From Cristatella mucedo (taxonomy: Eukaryota; Bryozoa; Phylactolaemata; Cristatellidae), in contig WPIO01000158.1 in the NCBI GenBank assembly GCA_009760855.2, forward strand, positions 312,001-376,000: a DNA stretch of 64,000 bases, given 5' to 3'. The notes beneath the pieces are model-generated. The model had not been told where the DNA came from, did not search any database, and saw nothing but the letters and a program-made list of their open reading frames with translations. The stretch's first letter is position 1. The number at the start of each line of letters is the position of its first letter. Shown piece by piece: positions 1 through 11,068 of the stretch. A program made the position numbers and the translations under genes.

Positions 1-766
1 TGAGTCATCCACCTGAATTCTATGGACCGATAAAGATCCTTAAATATTCAAACCACTAAACAAACTAAACTCGGGATTCGAATAAGATACTCTTGAGAAT
101 TTGGTTGATTGTTCTATCAAGCACCTGCAATCAGCATATGAGAATTAGTCCCATACACTCAGGGCAAATGATATAGGATCTGGGGGATGGGTCTCAGAGA
201 GCAAAACCAAGTACTATACACCCATAAAAGCAGCACCAATTGCCCTCTACTTCTTGATACAGTGCCCCAATCCAACAAGGATGGGTCAGCCTGTAGGTTG
301 TGCAACGGCTTCCTGCTAAACCACATCAGACCTGACAGCATTCCGGAATGCAATACCAGCATAAAGCATGCTAGCTCCTGAAGTTGTATCGGTAGGGAGA
401 ACAAAAATGCATGGGTGTGAAAAAGATCGAAGTTACACAGGTATCTACGACCCACAGCACATACCTTCGTCATAAAAACTGCACACACGTTGAGTCCACA
501 CAGTTATTTGGAACAGTCAAGCAGGCCAGTGGCTATGCTGCAGTCCAGATTGCATACATTAAGGAAATGTGATCAACTGTGTGCCAACCAATTTCTAAGG
601 ACTACACTACATTGGTGTACTCGATAGCAACTTGCAATTCAGCAGTTCCACTTTCCATCATTTTGTAGAGCAGCATTACGAGTATATTCCATAGAATGTA
701 ATATACAATATAAGCTGTAAGTAGTTTTGTGTTGGTAATAACATACACGTTTGCACGTATGTATAT

Positions 767-1965
767 GTGCACCTGACGGTGAGCTCATACGGTTTATGGA
801 TATCTGATCACTATATATATACTATCCTTCTGGCCAATGTCATCATCAAACAGAGTCTTGGCTTTCATTTCCACGCTGATAGCACACAGCTCTACCCCTC
901 CAAGCTCTGCTCCGAATCTAACTCCTTTAATTCCCTTGAAGCCTGCACCGATGAGATTTGCACTTGGATGGCCACTAACTAAACGATGACAGGACCAAGC
1001 TAATAGTTATGGGCAAGCCTAATGTTACCGTCAAGTAAGAAGACATCAACCTATAGGTCATTCTATCTATCATCACTCCACGGACGTCTTCTTGTAATCT
1101 GGGCATTCTGTTCCATAATTAATTGTGACTGGATGATTACATTGCCTCCACTGCCGAGTCAGCCAATGTTCAGCTGAGCCATTGTCAAAATCAAGACCTG
1201 CTTAGAAAAGAATAAGACAGCCAATGTAGCTCATGCATTTGTACCACTGCTTCTACATTACTGCAATGATTGTATTCAGGAATCCCGACCTGTGCCCATT
1301 ATTGACTACAACCGGAGCGAAACTCAGCGGCTCATCTGGTCTGCCGTCAACAGCGTAGCTCGAAATCATATTCTTCTGTCAAAGCTTCACTAGCACCGAA
1401 TCAGGCATCGAATCGACTTCGACTTTTTAGCCTACAGGTTACTTCAATTGCTTGCATCAGCCTACCTATCCAATATCGTTGCTCTTTCAGCAAGCTTTCG
1501 TATTACCCACTCTTTGGCTTCCAATTGTCTTTATGTTAATTAATCACACTAAATTGGAATGTTCTGGTGATCAAGCCTTCAGTTCAAAAGCATCGAAAGT
1601 ACGGAACTCGCTTTCAGCCTCTGTCACCACCTGCATTGACTTTGCATCAATTGGGTTTCAGCTGAAGATGCATCAGTTCTACTTAGCTTTTCAAGTGCCC
1701 TCTGAATTGTTCCTGCTCGCTTTGCATGCTTGCCTGCAAATGTCTCAGTGCATGTTACTAACCAAGGGGTCCTACCAACCAATGGCCTCGAGTGTCTTCT
1801 AGCGTGCTTGTGCATGTGTTCACTGTTGCATGCTTGTCGAAGTATTAAACCTTGCATGTCATTAATCATCAGTTATTGCTTCTCTTGCAGCCAGTTGTAA
1901 AGTGCCTGGATAGAGATTAGGTTATCTTAGGATGCTCTACAAACGATCTATTAGTATTATTATCT
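767..1965 (+). mobile_element. Decayed LINE-A copy (RT C-terminal half and 3' tail)
   Basis: Remnant of the non-LTR retrotransposon family called LINE-A here. At 850-980 the translation reads GFHFHADSTQLYPSK and then a SFNSLEACTDEICTWM motif, which corresponds to the reverse transcriptase YADD block and the following ADIRTWMSANFLKLN stretch of better copies at 44.2 and 50.9 kb; the YADD is broken to HADS. Downstream, fragments of the ORF end are recognisable with many stops and frameshifts. The element ends near 1890-1965 with the family tail (TTGTAAAGTGCCTGGATAGA, then a short ATT repeat). It cannot be functional. Confidence 0.7.
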
Positions 1966-2542
1966 GTGTGGGAGCATGTAAAGGTGTTGTGTGTATGTGC
2001 CCTCGAAAGTGTGTGCACAGGTGGCAAACAACTTCAGAAAAGCGATTGGTCACACCACTTGTAATGCACGGATCTCAAATTCCCCTTATCAATGACATTT
2101 TGTCAAAAGACATGCATACGTGACAGCAACAACTGATAAAACAAGCAGCACACTATCTAGATGCACATAGCAGCTACTCATGTGAGGTGTGCAATAACAG
2201 AAACATCCTCTGTCAGAGGAGCCGCTAGGCAAGCTAGGAAGTGAGCAACACCTTTCGACTATGTCGCATTGTATATAAAATAACTCGGTCCGATGGCTAT
2301 GAAGCAAGCAGGCATTCCCGAAGTGTTACATCACTTTTTGTGCGGGCCAGTTACTTGCGTGCTCTACATCCAAGTTAAGCATGACGATTTAAGTCGTCAC
2401 TCGAATAGCGCTAGGTAAGTTGGTCCTCCTTTGAGTATGGCGAGAGGCGGCAATCAATGACTGGTATTAATGCTACCCAGCTTCAAGCATGTGCAACTGC
2501 ATGTGCATATGTGTGTGAATATGTATACATGCTTGTATTTGT

Positions 2543-2706
<164 letters not shown>

Positions 2707-3841
2707 AGCCCATCGCGACAGCATAATCCCCGAGTGCACACACACCTGTGCAGTCACGAGCACATGTGCGGAAGTAGATGTAACAAGATCACCCAAACAA
2801 GCAACATGGTCGATGTACAAGCTGGAGAATGCAACAGAAGAAAGCAGCAAACGTTTAGTCGGCCACCAGCTCTACACAAACCAGTTGTGCCGAGCTCGAT
2901 GCATCAGTATTGATTGCCAACTCTCGGCTCGTTGGCTGGCTGAGTAAACACTTGCTTACCTCCTGCTGCTGCTGCTTCTGCTTGGTAACAGGGGTCAAGC
3001 AGCCAGGGACTAACTAATACTGCTCGATAGAAAGGGTTGCAACCCCGGCTGGGGAAGCAGTTAACCTTATGGGTGGGATCAGATGGTGCAGACATCTAAA
3101 AACATCAGAGCCACCCTCACATGACCACACACTGGGACCTTACACTGGTTGAATCTCAGAAAGTGCTGCCAGCAGTCTGCCAGTGGGGGGGGCATATGCA
3201 AGATGCACACTGGCCTCAGCTATGTTGCCCAACAGCTAGGCTGATCAAGGGGCAATACAAACCTAGCCCTGCAGCAAGCTTTCAAGTGTAACAGGCCACG
3301 GCCAGCAGCTCTACTACATGTACATTCAGAAGGAAAATAGCTGAAGGGTATCACAGATGAGCTACTTTCAAAAGGACACTCCAATCACGTTTGCTGAACC
3401 TAGCATACTCCCCCACTCCAAGCTCCTTCCTTAACATGGTCGGCAGAGCATCAGCACACCTTATTTAGGCAAGGCAAACTGTCATAGAGGAGTCACAACA
3501 TAGCCGACATCTTAGCAAGCCCAGAACAGAAAGTCTACTGCATAACAGTGTGCCCTTTCAATAGTGCAACAGAACCACTGCCAAAGCGACCGACAATGAC
3601 CGGCTTACGATCAGTGAAGCAGGCATGCAAGCATTTGAATGCAACTTAAATCGAGAACAAGAACCAATGCAGCAACGACGCAGCAATGTACAAGGGATGT
3701 AGATCATTTGCACGGGGACCGACCACCAGCTGAGCCTACATTAGGCGTCGTATGACGAAATGGCCACTGAAATTGATCTGAAACTGATCGCCATTAAAAT
3801 GTCTGCTTGGCTAAATTACTGCATAGCTAACAAGCTCTCAC

Positions 3842-4698
3842 CTTAGTGTTAGTAAACGCGTCCCAAACAATCATCTTGCCGTCCTGTAAATATTTGGTTT
3901 TCACTTAATGGTTTATTAATATAAGCCATGAAGAGAGCCCTGCTAAAACCATGGCTACTTACTTGAGATGAGCTAACGATGTGCCTTCTGTCGGAACACC
4001 AGTCCAAGCACAGCACTTTGCCCTGGTGGCCTTTGAGGGTTCGACGGGCCTTCATGGAAAACCCCTGAATAGGTTCCAGTTTCTGTGTAATAGCTTGTAC
4101 TGCAAAGAAAACAGATCCGTGTCTTCGCATTCTTCTACTCTCGGTCTATCGTGCGTAACCGACAAGTCGAGAGAGCCCTGGTGCTGGATCTCAGAGATTT
4201 CGCAAGGCGTTAGATGCGCAAGCACACTAGGCCAGCCTAATACGAATCATCGCTGACCTAGCAAAGCGGTCACGCTAAATCGCATGCCGGACTGCTGGTC
4301 TAGTCGGCGGCACGATTTGACGAGCATCATTTGACGAGATCTGTGCGCGCGGCTCATAGTCCAGCGCGCACCTATGAATACGGAAGCTGCAAAATTCCTT
4401 ATGCACACGCGCACGCTTAGCTGAGCGCTGCAACTTCGCCGCATGCACAACGCAAGCGAGACTATGAGCCATGCACACGGTACGGCCCCCCACAAACACA
4501 CACACACATATGGGCAAGGCGCCTTGGGCGGCTTACTCGTGAAACAACACCAACGGCGCAATACTCACGTGTGGTGTCGTTTACTTTAGCTCTCTCGGCT
4601 TCAAGCCGCTCCTTCAGCGCTTTGGCTTCCCTCTGCAACGCCTCCACAGACTCGTCCATGTCGGCGTCATTTCGGCTACCGCCAGCCATAGCAGCCAT
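3842..4698 (-). CDS. GNB5: Guanine nucleotide-binding protein subunit beta-5, 5' exons only (partial)
   Basis: First three coding exons of a Gbeta5-type WD40 protein, which pairs with R7-family RGS proteins to control G-alpha signalling. Exons on minus: 4698-4569, 4099-3963, 3883-3842; all have GT/AG borders and phases join exactly. The start lies in a MAAMAGG context, with a second ATG three codons on. Exon 1 is a charged coiled coil ([20 protein letters not shown]). Exon 2 carries [19 protein letters not shown] and IVSSSQ, the start of WD blade 1. Exon 3 reads [14 protein letters not shown]. The VLC-DWC and DGK-IVWD-F signatures fit Gbeta5 rather than Gbeta1-4, which have IYAMHW and LIIWDSYT. 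The remaining blades were not found in 1-3841, so the gene continues past the left edge. The region upstream of the start is CpG-rich and probably holds the promoter. Confidence 0.92.
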
Positions 4699-5356
4699 AT
4701 TGACTTCCTACATCCCGGGCGTCTGCATTTAACGTCCGCTCCATCGAGAGCCCTCGACCGGTCTGCCTGCCTCAGCGAAGTGGCTACTGGGTAGCTCTCG
4801 CAGATCCAGCACCTATCGCAGGCGTCGGCCTGGCGCCCGCAGTCTTAAGCGTTTGATTCGCTCGGCAGAACATCGCTCTGCACTAGCCGCTATATGAGCA
4901 ATAAAGGCCCGCAGCACGCAGCAGCAGCAGTACCACTCCGGCACTCGCGGTGCTAGTGGCTAATGGCGAGTGAGGAGCGCTCCTTCTTCTGCGGGCGGCT
5001 ACCCGCTATTCGCTTAGTTCTGGAATCAAACACCGGATCGCGTTCCGACTGGGCTGCCAGCGCGGCTAGCGAGCGACTCGATTGAAATCGTTTACCTTCT
5101 GTATATTTTCCTGAAGCCGTATCAGAACGGCACGGTCGTCTCAATAGCAATACACTCTTGACAGGCCATTCCCATATAATGCACGAACCGTTTGCTCAAA
5201 GACGTAGCTCTAACGCTTACGTTATCGTTCGAGTGGCACAGCGACGAATCCTGATGAAAGCCGAAGGCTGGTCAGCGCTCTGCGCTGCCTTTCGCGGTGC
5301 AACATCCGCTGCGAAGATTTTCGTCGGCTTTGCAAGTCGGCGTCGCTGCGCACTCG
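4699..5356. promoter_or_regulatory. CpG-rich stretch upstream of the Gbeta5 start
   Basis: The sequence upstream of the Gbeta5 initiator is clearly richer in CpG than the flanks and has no coding signal better than chance. The position suits the promoter and 5' UTR of the minus-strand gene. No TATA box was convincingly placed. The assignment is by position and composition only. Confidence 0.35.
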
Positions 5357-5641
5357 TTACTTCCTGCTCATCGATACTACCATTGAGGCTTGGAGGCGGT
5401 TGCAAGATCTTCCCTGGCGATATTTTGTCGATTTAAAAATGTACTTTGCACGCTCAACATATGACATTGCCTCGCAATAGAAAACGCTTCGGTTAACCCA
5501 GTGTGCATAGAGAACATGTAGCGCAGAATACTTCCCATCAGGGAATTCACGCATCGCGTCTGCCCAAGCTGCAGAATCGGCAGGTGGAAGAAAGCTAGCA
5601 GAATGAAATTTGGAGCCACTGACTATCGCCGGTAGTCGCAT
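5357..5641 (-). CDS. Unrecognised small protein or first coding exon
   Basis: Open frame of 94 codons starting MRLPAIVSGSKFHSASFLPP and containing WADAMREFPDGKYSALHVLYAHW. Composition is protein-like, with aromatic and charged residues spread evenly, and nothing comparable on the opposite strand. A plausible acceptor (GGAAACAG) lies 13 bases upstream of the ATG. Further upstream, near 5848, a strong donor (CTTAAG then GTAAGG) ends a possible 5' UTR exon; joined to it, the first usable ATG is the one chosen. A possible donor near the 3' end (GAA then GTAACG) would let the protein continue, so the TAA stop may not be the true end. Family not recognised. Confidence 0.35.
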   Translation of the reverse strand: MRLPAIVSGSKFHSASFLPPADSAAWADAMREFPDGKYSALHVLYAHWVNRSVFYCEAMSYVERAKYIFKSTKYRQGRSCNRLQASMVVSMSRK

Positions 5642-6256
5642 AAACGCGGTGTAGCTGTTTCCTTGTCCAAACCGAACTAGGCCGCCAATCGCCTAGCACG
5701 TAACGGTGCTAGTCCCAGCCGACGAGCGACAAATAATGGCGACGCTCCCTCCTATCGCTAGAATCGTGGTTAGCGACATGAAAGTGCAGCACCAATGCAC
5801 GCCGCTGTGCAGACAGCGAAACGCGGCAGCAACGAGAAACGACCCTTACCTTAAGACGAAAAGTCTGTATCCATAGCTTAGGGAAGTCTATTCGACATCG
5901 ATGCACGGCTGCAAGCGTCCTGCATCATGTCATGGCGTACAGCAGCACTCGTATAGCGCCCAGAGCACCACTGCTGCACTGCCGACTGGCGGCGAAAAGC
6001 CGCGAGCAGCGAAACTCGACTGTAGGGCTCGAGCGCTTGGCACAGCTGACTGTCTTGTGCGTGAATTAGGCTTTTAAATTGCCTGACCGTGGATTACGAT
6101 ATACTCGGTTCCTAGTCATTACATTTCAGGGACCGATATTTCGCCAGTCATAGGATCAAAGATGACGACCGAGGATGCCGCCGTTTCAGAAGGATTAGGC
6201 GGCACGGCATATGGGGAAAGCGCGTACGTTGTTCGCTTTTGCCAATACATACATAC

Positions 6257-6287
<31 letters not shown>

Positions 6288-6330
6288 CAGATGCATATAC
6301 ATATACATACTTTTGCCAATACATATATAT
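5642..6330. other. No gene seen; CpG-rich, possible promoter and 5' UTR exon
   Basis: Contains the donor near 5848 that could end a 5' UTR exon for the 5357-5641 candidate, moderately CpG-rich sequence to about 6060, and an AT-rich simple repeat (ATAC/ATAT) at about 6245-6330 that leads into a SINE. Confidence 0.4.
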
Positions 6331-6333
6331 CGC

Positions 6334-6530
6334 TGAGGTGGTTTGGTCTAGCGGTGAAGGTGCTCGCCCCGACCAAGGTCCGACTGAAGTCGTGGGCTCG
6401 AGCCCCGAGGCAAATGTTAAGCGCCTGAATAGGGATTAAGTTCTCTTGGGGCGCTATATATAAATGAGTTATACATTGAAAATATGATTGCGCTATATAT
6501 AAATGAATTATACATTGCAATTATACAATC
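6334..6530 (+). mobile_element. SINE-1 copy with duplicated tail
   Basis: tRNA-headed SINE. The head has an A-box-like TGGTCTAGCGGTGAAGG and a B-box-like core GTGGGCTCGAGCCCC. The body then enters the family tail (GCGCCTGAATAGGGATTAAG, TTCTCTTGGGGCGCTATA). The last 35 bp or so (GCGCTATATATAAATGA.TTATACATTG) is present twice in tandem before a TA microsatellite. The head looks like a tRNA gene but lacks the clover-leaf second half and is repeated elsewhere in the window, so it is not a functional tRNA. Confidence 0.85.
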
Positions 6531-6534
6531 ATAT

Positions 6535-6536
<2 letters not shown>

Positions 6537-6590
<54 letters not shown>
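6537..6590. repeat. (TA)n microsatellite
   Basis: About 25 perfect TA units directly after the SINE-1 tail, probably grown from the A/T-rich end of that insertion. Confidence 0.95.
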
Positions 6591-6591
<1 letters not shown>

Positions 6592-7754
6592 GTAGCGTTC
6601 AATATTGTTTCCCTTTGCTTCATATTGAATATTTTCCATTTGTATGCTTTTTGATTTTATAAAAGTGTCGGTCCTGATTTTCTTGTGTGTGTGTACGGCG
6701 GCATTCGTTCTCAGCCGCGCGCTCTGCATACGTACACCTTTGATTGACATCAGGCGAGCTTCATTCAGTTTGATAGACGGGCTTCGGTCGATCGGTGCTT
6801 TCAAAGCTTTCAAATTAAAAACGATAATATTGCTACGCACTGTTGTACGTGCAGTTCCTGTAGGTGGATGAATGCGTATTAAGTGGACAGGTTAAATGTT
6901 TTTAAGAAGCAGTAATAAGCTTTTTGCTCACGCATGTTGTCTGTCCATTGACCAAAAATAAACAGCCCTCTCGGTTGACTAGCCGCTGAGGGTAAAGGTT
7001 GTGAGCTGGACAATAAATTAGCTTGTTTCTTTCCTTCGTTTGATGACTCGTGACGATTTGCCGGTCACAGATAGTCGACGTCGTCACTTCCTCCATCTTA
7101 CACGACAACAATATCTTTTTTCCTATAGACTATGGCCATTCCTTACCAACCATCACGTCCTACAACTTCTATGCCACTACTTGCCTCTTTGATTGTCTAC
7201 CCTACGGTTCAGCTACAGTTCTCGAACTCTTTTTTTGGTTGCGCAAGATCGAAGCTGGTGTGGACCAACCGGGTGTCGAAATCGGCTCATGCTTTGGGTG
7301 CACTGGTGAGCGCTCACCGAGCGAAATTACCAGTTAGTGCTCGTGATTCTTCGGCGTTAGAGATATAGAAGCGATTGTTAGCAAAGCTTAAACCGATTAA
7401 GCGGCAACTGCAGGACAACACGTGACTCACAGCTGACACGGTACAAGGCGGTAGACGCCTTAGAATTGAGCCCGCTACGACCCGCTACGATCAGTCACAG
7501 ATTCCGCAGCAGAGTAAACCGCTCGTGACTCATCCCTGGGGTTGCCCTCTTAATGAAAAGGGACTGTGCTATATAGGCCAGATTATTATTGCCACATATT
7601 TTTTATGTGCCGTTTCTGAATGATAACGGTTTGGGACCAGTTGAGCTATAATCAAAGATTGGGCAGCGAAAAGTCGAAGCCGTGTAACAGGCCGTCAGTT
7701 GTACCTCAGCAGTTGTGCTAAGGTTTTGTACGACGCTTTGCGCCACGGTTTTTA

Positions 7755-8060
7755 GATGCCGGAGCGAGTATTATGTAATGTAATGTATCTCGGTCTGTAA
7801 CTCCACAAAGTCATGAAGACCATGTGAGTGTTACCCAGGAGAGTTTTGTATAGCGCACTCATAGCTAAGCGGCTTTCGGTACGCATTCGGTAGCCAACAG
7901 ACTTCGTCTCACGCAACAAAGAGAAAGTGGGAAGCATAGCAGAGTCAAGAGAGCAGTTGAGGTAGTGAGTAGAATCGAAGAAGCAGCTCAGGACCGCTGA
8001 AAAGGGTGCGCCATAGTCGGCAGCAGGAGAGTAGTTGTCGTCGCGTAAGAACATTAGTAC
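7755..8060 (-). mobile_element. LINE-B 3' end fragment
   Basis: Reverse complement carries the tail shared by all LINE-B copies: GTACCGAAAGCCGCTTAG, a GTGAGTGCGCTATACAAAAC-type segment, the CTCCTGCGTAACACCCACAT-like block and TTTGTGGAGTTACAGA before a short TACATTA end. The same tail closes the reverse-transcriptase-bearing copy at 38-40 kb and the plus-strand copy at 48.2 kb. Confidence 0.75.
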
Positions 8061-8364
8061 TTTACGCCTCCGACCCTCCGGGCTATCGAATGAATTCCTC
8101 TATGCAATGGATACGGACTTGTTATCTCAAGGGCTTCACTTCATTTTTGCTGTGCTCCGCTAGTCACGTGTCGGCATACCTTCATGTATTGGTGCAGCGC
8201 CTGCAAGCCGCTGCAACTGCAGTAATTGTAGCAGTTCCCATCTCTCTGCGATGCGATGGCAAGCATTTTATATAATGTTTTCTGAACCAACCCGGGCTTA
8301 TGCATGAAAGCGTTGATTTAAGCTCGAGTGGTGAGCACGAGAGCGTGAGTAAAAGTCGCTTTAA

Positions 8365-8662
8365 AATAATAATGATATTAATAGGTGTGCGTAGCACCCT
8401 CGGAGAACTTAAGTCTTTTTCTATGCACTTTACACATGCTGTAAAGGAAGCATGATTAAATGGTTAGTGGTAACAAGACAAAATGTCAAAAAGTATAATA
8501 CAGTAGAGGTGACATGCTCAGAGACAACCTGTAAAATATCATTAGTGATAACATGCACAGTATCCGCACGCATAAGCACAGTTAGGACGAATCTCAAGGA
8601 CCAACTAAATGCCGCGATAAATAGGTGCGTTTTAAGCTTCTTGTTGAATGTCGTTCAGGCCT
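8365..8662 (-). mobile_element. LINE-A 3' end fragment
   Basis: Reverse complement of the LINE-A tail region: imperfect ATTATT end, the AGCACCCTCGGAGAACTTAA-type hairpin block, then AACATGCACAGTATC, AGCACAGTTAGGACGAAT and the TTTAAGCTTCTTGTTGAATG block found in the other LINE-A copies. A plus-strand SINE-1 directly abuts it. Confidence 0.75.
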
Positions 8663-8663
8663 A

Positions 8664-8772
8664 TTGGTTTGGCCTAGTGGTTAGGGTGCTCGCCCCGACC
8701 ATGGTGGAGCCCCGTGGCACACGTGAAGCGCCTGAATAGAGATAAATTTCTCTTAGGGTGCTATACAAATGA

Positions 8773-8776
<4 letters not shown>
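8664..8776 (+). mobile_element. SINE-1 copy, internally shortened
   Basis: Same tRNA-like head (TGGCCTAGTGGTTAGGGTGC) and same tail (GCGCCTGAATAGAGATAAAT, TTCTCTTAGGGTGCTATACA). It lacks about 20 bp around the B box that is present in the other copies. It sits against a LINE-A fragment and ends in a CA microsatellite. Confidence 0.85.

Positions 8777-8852
<76 letters not shown>
8775..8852. repeat. (CA)n microsatellite
   Basis: About 38 CA units directly following the SINE-1 tail; long threonine-histidine or valine-cysteine frames here are artefacts. Confidence 0.95.
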
Positions 8853-8856
<4 letters not shown>

Positions 8857-9129
8857 GACAGATCAAGACGGCTCAGGCAGATGCCGTTTATTAAGGAAAC
8901 CTGGAACCGGCAGCACGGCCAGCTGGAAGACTTGGAAGCAGCTGCTGCCAGTGGGTCCGCTGTTTTCGCCACAGCGGCTTCCGCCGGAGTAGTCTGCTGT
9001 CGCGGTACAGCAGACCAAACAATTACATTACTTGCCTCAGAAGAACTTGGAATTCTATTGGGCGATCGCTTGCTGCTATGATAGTTCGATAAGCTTGATT
9101 TTTTGTTTGAAAAAGCCTCCCAGAGGCTG

Positions 9130-9565
9130 CGCTTGTGCTCTAGCGTCACATGCTTCTCAGCATCTAGTCGTCTTCCCGTCCTTGGCTTTAAATAGAAATT
9201 TTTTGGTGATCGAGCTTTCAACTCGTGCGAACTACGTAATTTGCTTATGGCTTCGATAGCTGCATGTGATGACCTAGCATCTTTTGAGTCTCAGCAAGAC
9301 GAACCTGTTTCAGTCAGGTTTTCCTTCGGCCCACTGAATCTTTTTTGTATTCTGGTGTGCTTTCTGTTCAGTGCACACTACTAGCCAGAAGTCTTACTAA
9401 CTGGCAGTCATGAGTGTCTTCGTGTTTACTTTAGTATGCTGGCATAAGCACGGCACATGTTTGCTTTTTCATACTTTGTCGCTGACCGTTGTTTATTGCT
9501 TCTCTTTCTGCGAATTGTAAAGCATCTGGGTAGAGATTTCGCTTTCTTAGGGTGGGTTGTCCAAG
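9130..9565 (+). mobile_element. Heavily decayed LINE-A 3' end
   Basis: The stretch ends with the LINE-A tail in degenerate form (AATTGTAAAGCATCTGGGTA, then a GAGATTTCGCTTTCTTAGGG block near 9515-9550). It parallels the end of the 767-1965 copy, including the TTATTGCTTCTCTT segment just upstream. The 5' limit is uncertain. Confidence 0.5.
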
Positions 9566-9862
9566 CCGGTCGGATTGCTAGCTCAAAGGCCTCGCGACCA
9601 GCGTTTTGAGGCTATGCTAGGGGCGTCCCCGACGTCTAGTTTTACATGGAAGACACATCATGTACAGCACCCGATGGACCATTACTCGATTCATAAGGTG
9701 GGATTCTCAAGATTTATCAACTTGATGCTTTGCAAGGATCCGCTCCTCTAATACCTACGAGAATTTTGTAGGATTTAGATGGTTGCCGTTGGCCGACGGC
9801 GTGTAGGAGGAAGCAGAGGCTCTTTCTTATTCTACTGAAAGAATCCAACGCTGTACAAAGTC

Positions 9863-9868
9863 TTTATT
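9863..9868 (-). promoter_or_regulatory. Possible poly(A) signal for a minus-strand transcript
   Basis: AATAAA on the minus strand, downstream of the weak coding candidate at 10372-10578 and separated from it by the hAT insertion. The hexamer is common by chance, so this is suggestive only. Confidence 0.2.
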
Positions 9869-9894
9869 GTTTTTGACAAGCCTATTGACTAGAT

Positions 9895-10282
9895 CAGTGG
9901 TCGGCAAACTTTTCGGACTACTAGGCCATTTCAGGTCAAGAAGGCACTCTAGGCCAGAAGAAACCACCTCCAATCCGACCGGCCGGGAGTGGGCGTAGCG
10001 GCTACGCCCACTTTATACTTCAAAACGCGAAAAGCAAAATCAAGCACAATAACAGTTAGCTCTCATCTCAAAACAAAAAGCGCCCGAGAGACGGCTCGGG
10101 CCTCGAAAACTCGTTAGTTGCGATACTCGTAAGTCAAAGTACCTCTATAGTGAAGGGGATGAAAACCGCGACGACTCAATTAGGCTACGGATCCATCAAT
10201 AAACAACTAGGAGGCCGCTAGGCCGGACTGGAGAACTAGCTAGGCCGGATGTGGCCTAAAGGCCGGAGTTCGACGACCTATG
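9895..10282. mobile_element. Non-autonomous hAT-type element (MITE), complete, with 8-bp TSD
   Basis: A 388-bp element flanked by a perfect 8-bp direct repeat, GACTAGAT, at 9887-9894 and 10283-10290. It begins CAGTGGTCGGCAAACTTTTC and ends GGAGTTCGACGACCTATG; the ends are imperfect inverted repeats (CA..GGTCG.C.AAC). Eight-bp duplications and CAGTGG-like termini are typical of hAT transposons. No transposase frame is inside; it has a short palindrome-rich interior (for example around 10080-10105) and repeated AGGCCGG motifs near the right end. It is therefore mobilised in trans, if at all. Confidence 0.85.
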
Positions 10283-10371
10283 GACTAGATAGATACCGCG
10301 ACGAATTCTAACGTCCAGTTAATTCCAAGGCCGTAACGGCCTATTCAACGGCTTACGAGCTTTAGCGGCTT

Positions 10372-10578
10372 TCAACATCTTTCAAGGGACAATGCCGATT
10401 TACCGGCTGCAGGACGGGTACACATTACCTGGGCTGTACGTGCTTGCACGTAACGCAGCTGAGCTTTTACTCCGAAGTAGTTCAAAAGCAAGCTCTTAAA
10501 AATTGCGTCCGTCATTATATGTGGCCGATCCCTGGGCTCCGCATCGAACGAAACTAGTTGTAGAAGGCCTACTTTCAT
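10372..10578 (-). CDS. Unrecognised small frame, possible coding exon
   Basis: Frame of 68 codons starting MKVGLLQLVSFDAEPRD and containing MTDAIFKSLLLNYFGVK. A strong acceptor (TTTACTTTAG) lies 14 bases upstream of the ATG. A good donor (GCCCAG then GTAATG at 10429) follows codon 50. It may thus be the second exon of a gene with a 5' UTR intron, or an unspliced 68-residue protein. The spacing of a helix followed by FGVKAQLRYVQARTAQ loosely recalls small RNase P/MRP subunits of the Pop5/Rpp14 fold, but this is a weak guess. A downstream exon was not found; a hAT element is inserted 90 bp beyond the frame. Confidence 0.3.
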   Translation of the reverse strand: MKVGLLQLVSFDAEPRDRPHIMTDAIFKSLLLNYFGVKAQLRYVQARTAQVMCTRPAAGKSALSLERC

Positions 10579-10759
10579 TCACTTTGATTAGTCTAAAGTA
10601 AATGCAAAGAAATTTAAATACAGCTTCGCAGTAATTTTAAAGGAAAATTGACAAATATTGTTTGGCGACGCGGTATTCGTAATTTAAAGTGTCGGCGATT
10701 TTTCGACCAGGACTGCGACTCGATGGCGGCTAGTGATACTGCTAGCACGGGGCAATGGC

Positions 10760-11068
10760 TCAGCAAACCTTTCGCAGATCCACTTCGCATGGGATATTGA
10801 CTAGGCACTTGATGTAACAGGCACCCGACCGTCCACAAGTTATGCCAGGCTTCTTCAGGTGGGGAGAAAGGGAGCTAGCGGTGGCCTTACTCTGGTCTGC
10901 TGCTGCCCTTGCTAGAGCTTCGCAGCTGATAAAGGAGGGGGCAATTTCACTGGGCCATTTCACCTCGGATGCAAGGCTCGACAGGGCATCTTTTAGTTCC
11001 TCCTGTACGGACGACGATATATCTCGTTCGTGGAGATGGGGTTTACTCCCATCGTTAGGTACTGTCAC
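10760..11068 (-). CDS. Unrecognised frame with protein-like composition
   Basis: About 100 codons on minus, with a well-mixed stretch containing SSVQEELKDALSSLASEVKW and CEALARAAADQSK. No domain recognised, no canonical ATG at the 5' end, and only a weak donor (CGAAAG then GTTTGC) near the 3' end. The plus strand is also open for 113 codons over the same interval, which lowers confidence that either is real. It could be the first exon of the 10372-10578 candidate, but the phases do not join simply. Confidence 0.2.
   Translation of the reverse strand: MTVPNDGSKPHLHERDISSSVQEELKDALSSLASEVKWPSEIAPSFISCEALARAAADQSKATASSLSPHLKKPGITCGRSGACYIKCLVNIPCEVDLRKVC

Noticed and set aside
6334-6420. tRNA gene
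   Set aside because: A- and B-box-like motifs are present, but the sequence continues into a repeated body and LINE-like tail and occurs many times in the window. It is a SINE head. The same applies to 20908, 32188, 14410 and 39816.
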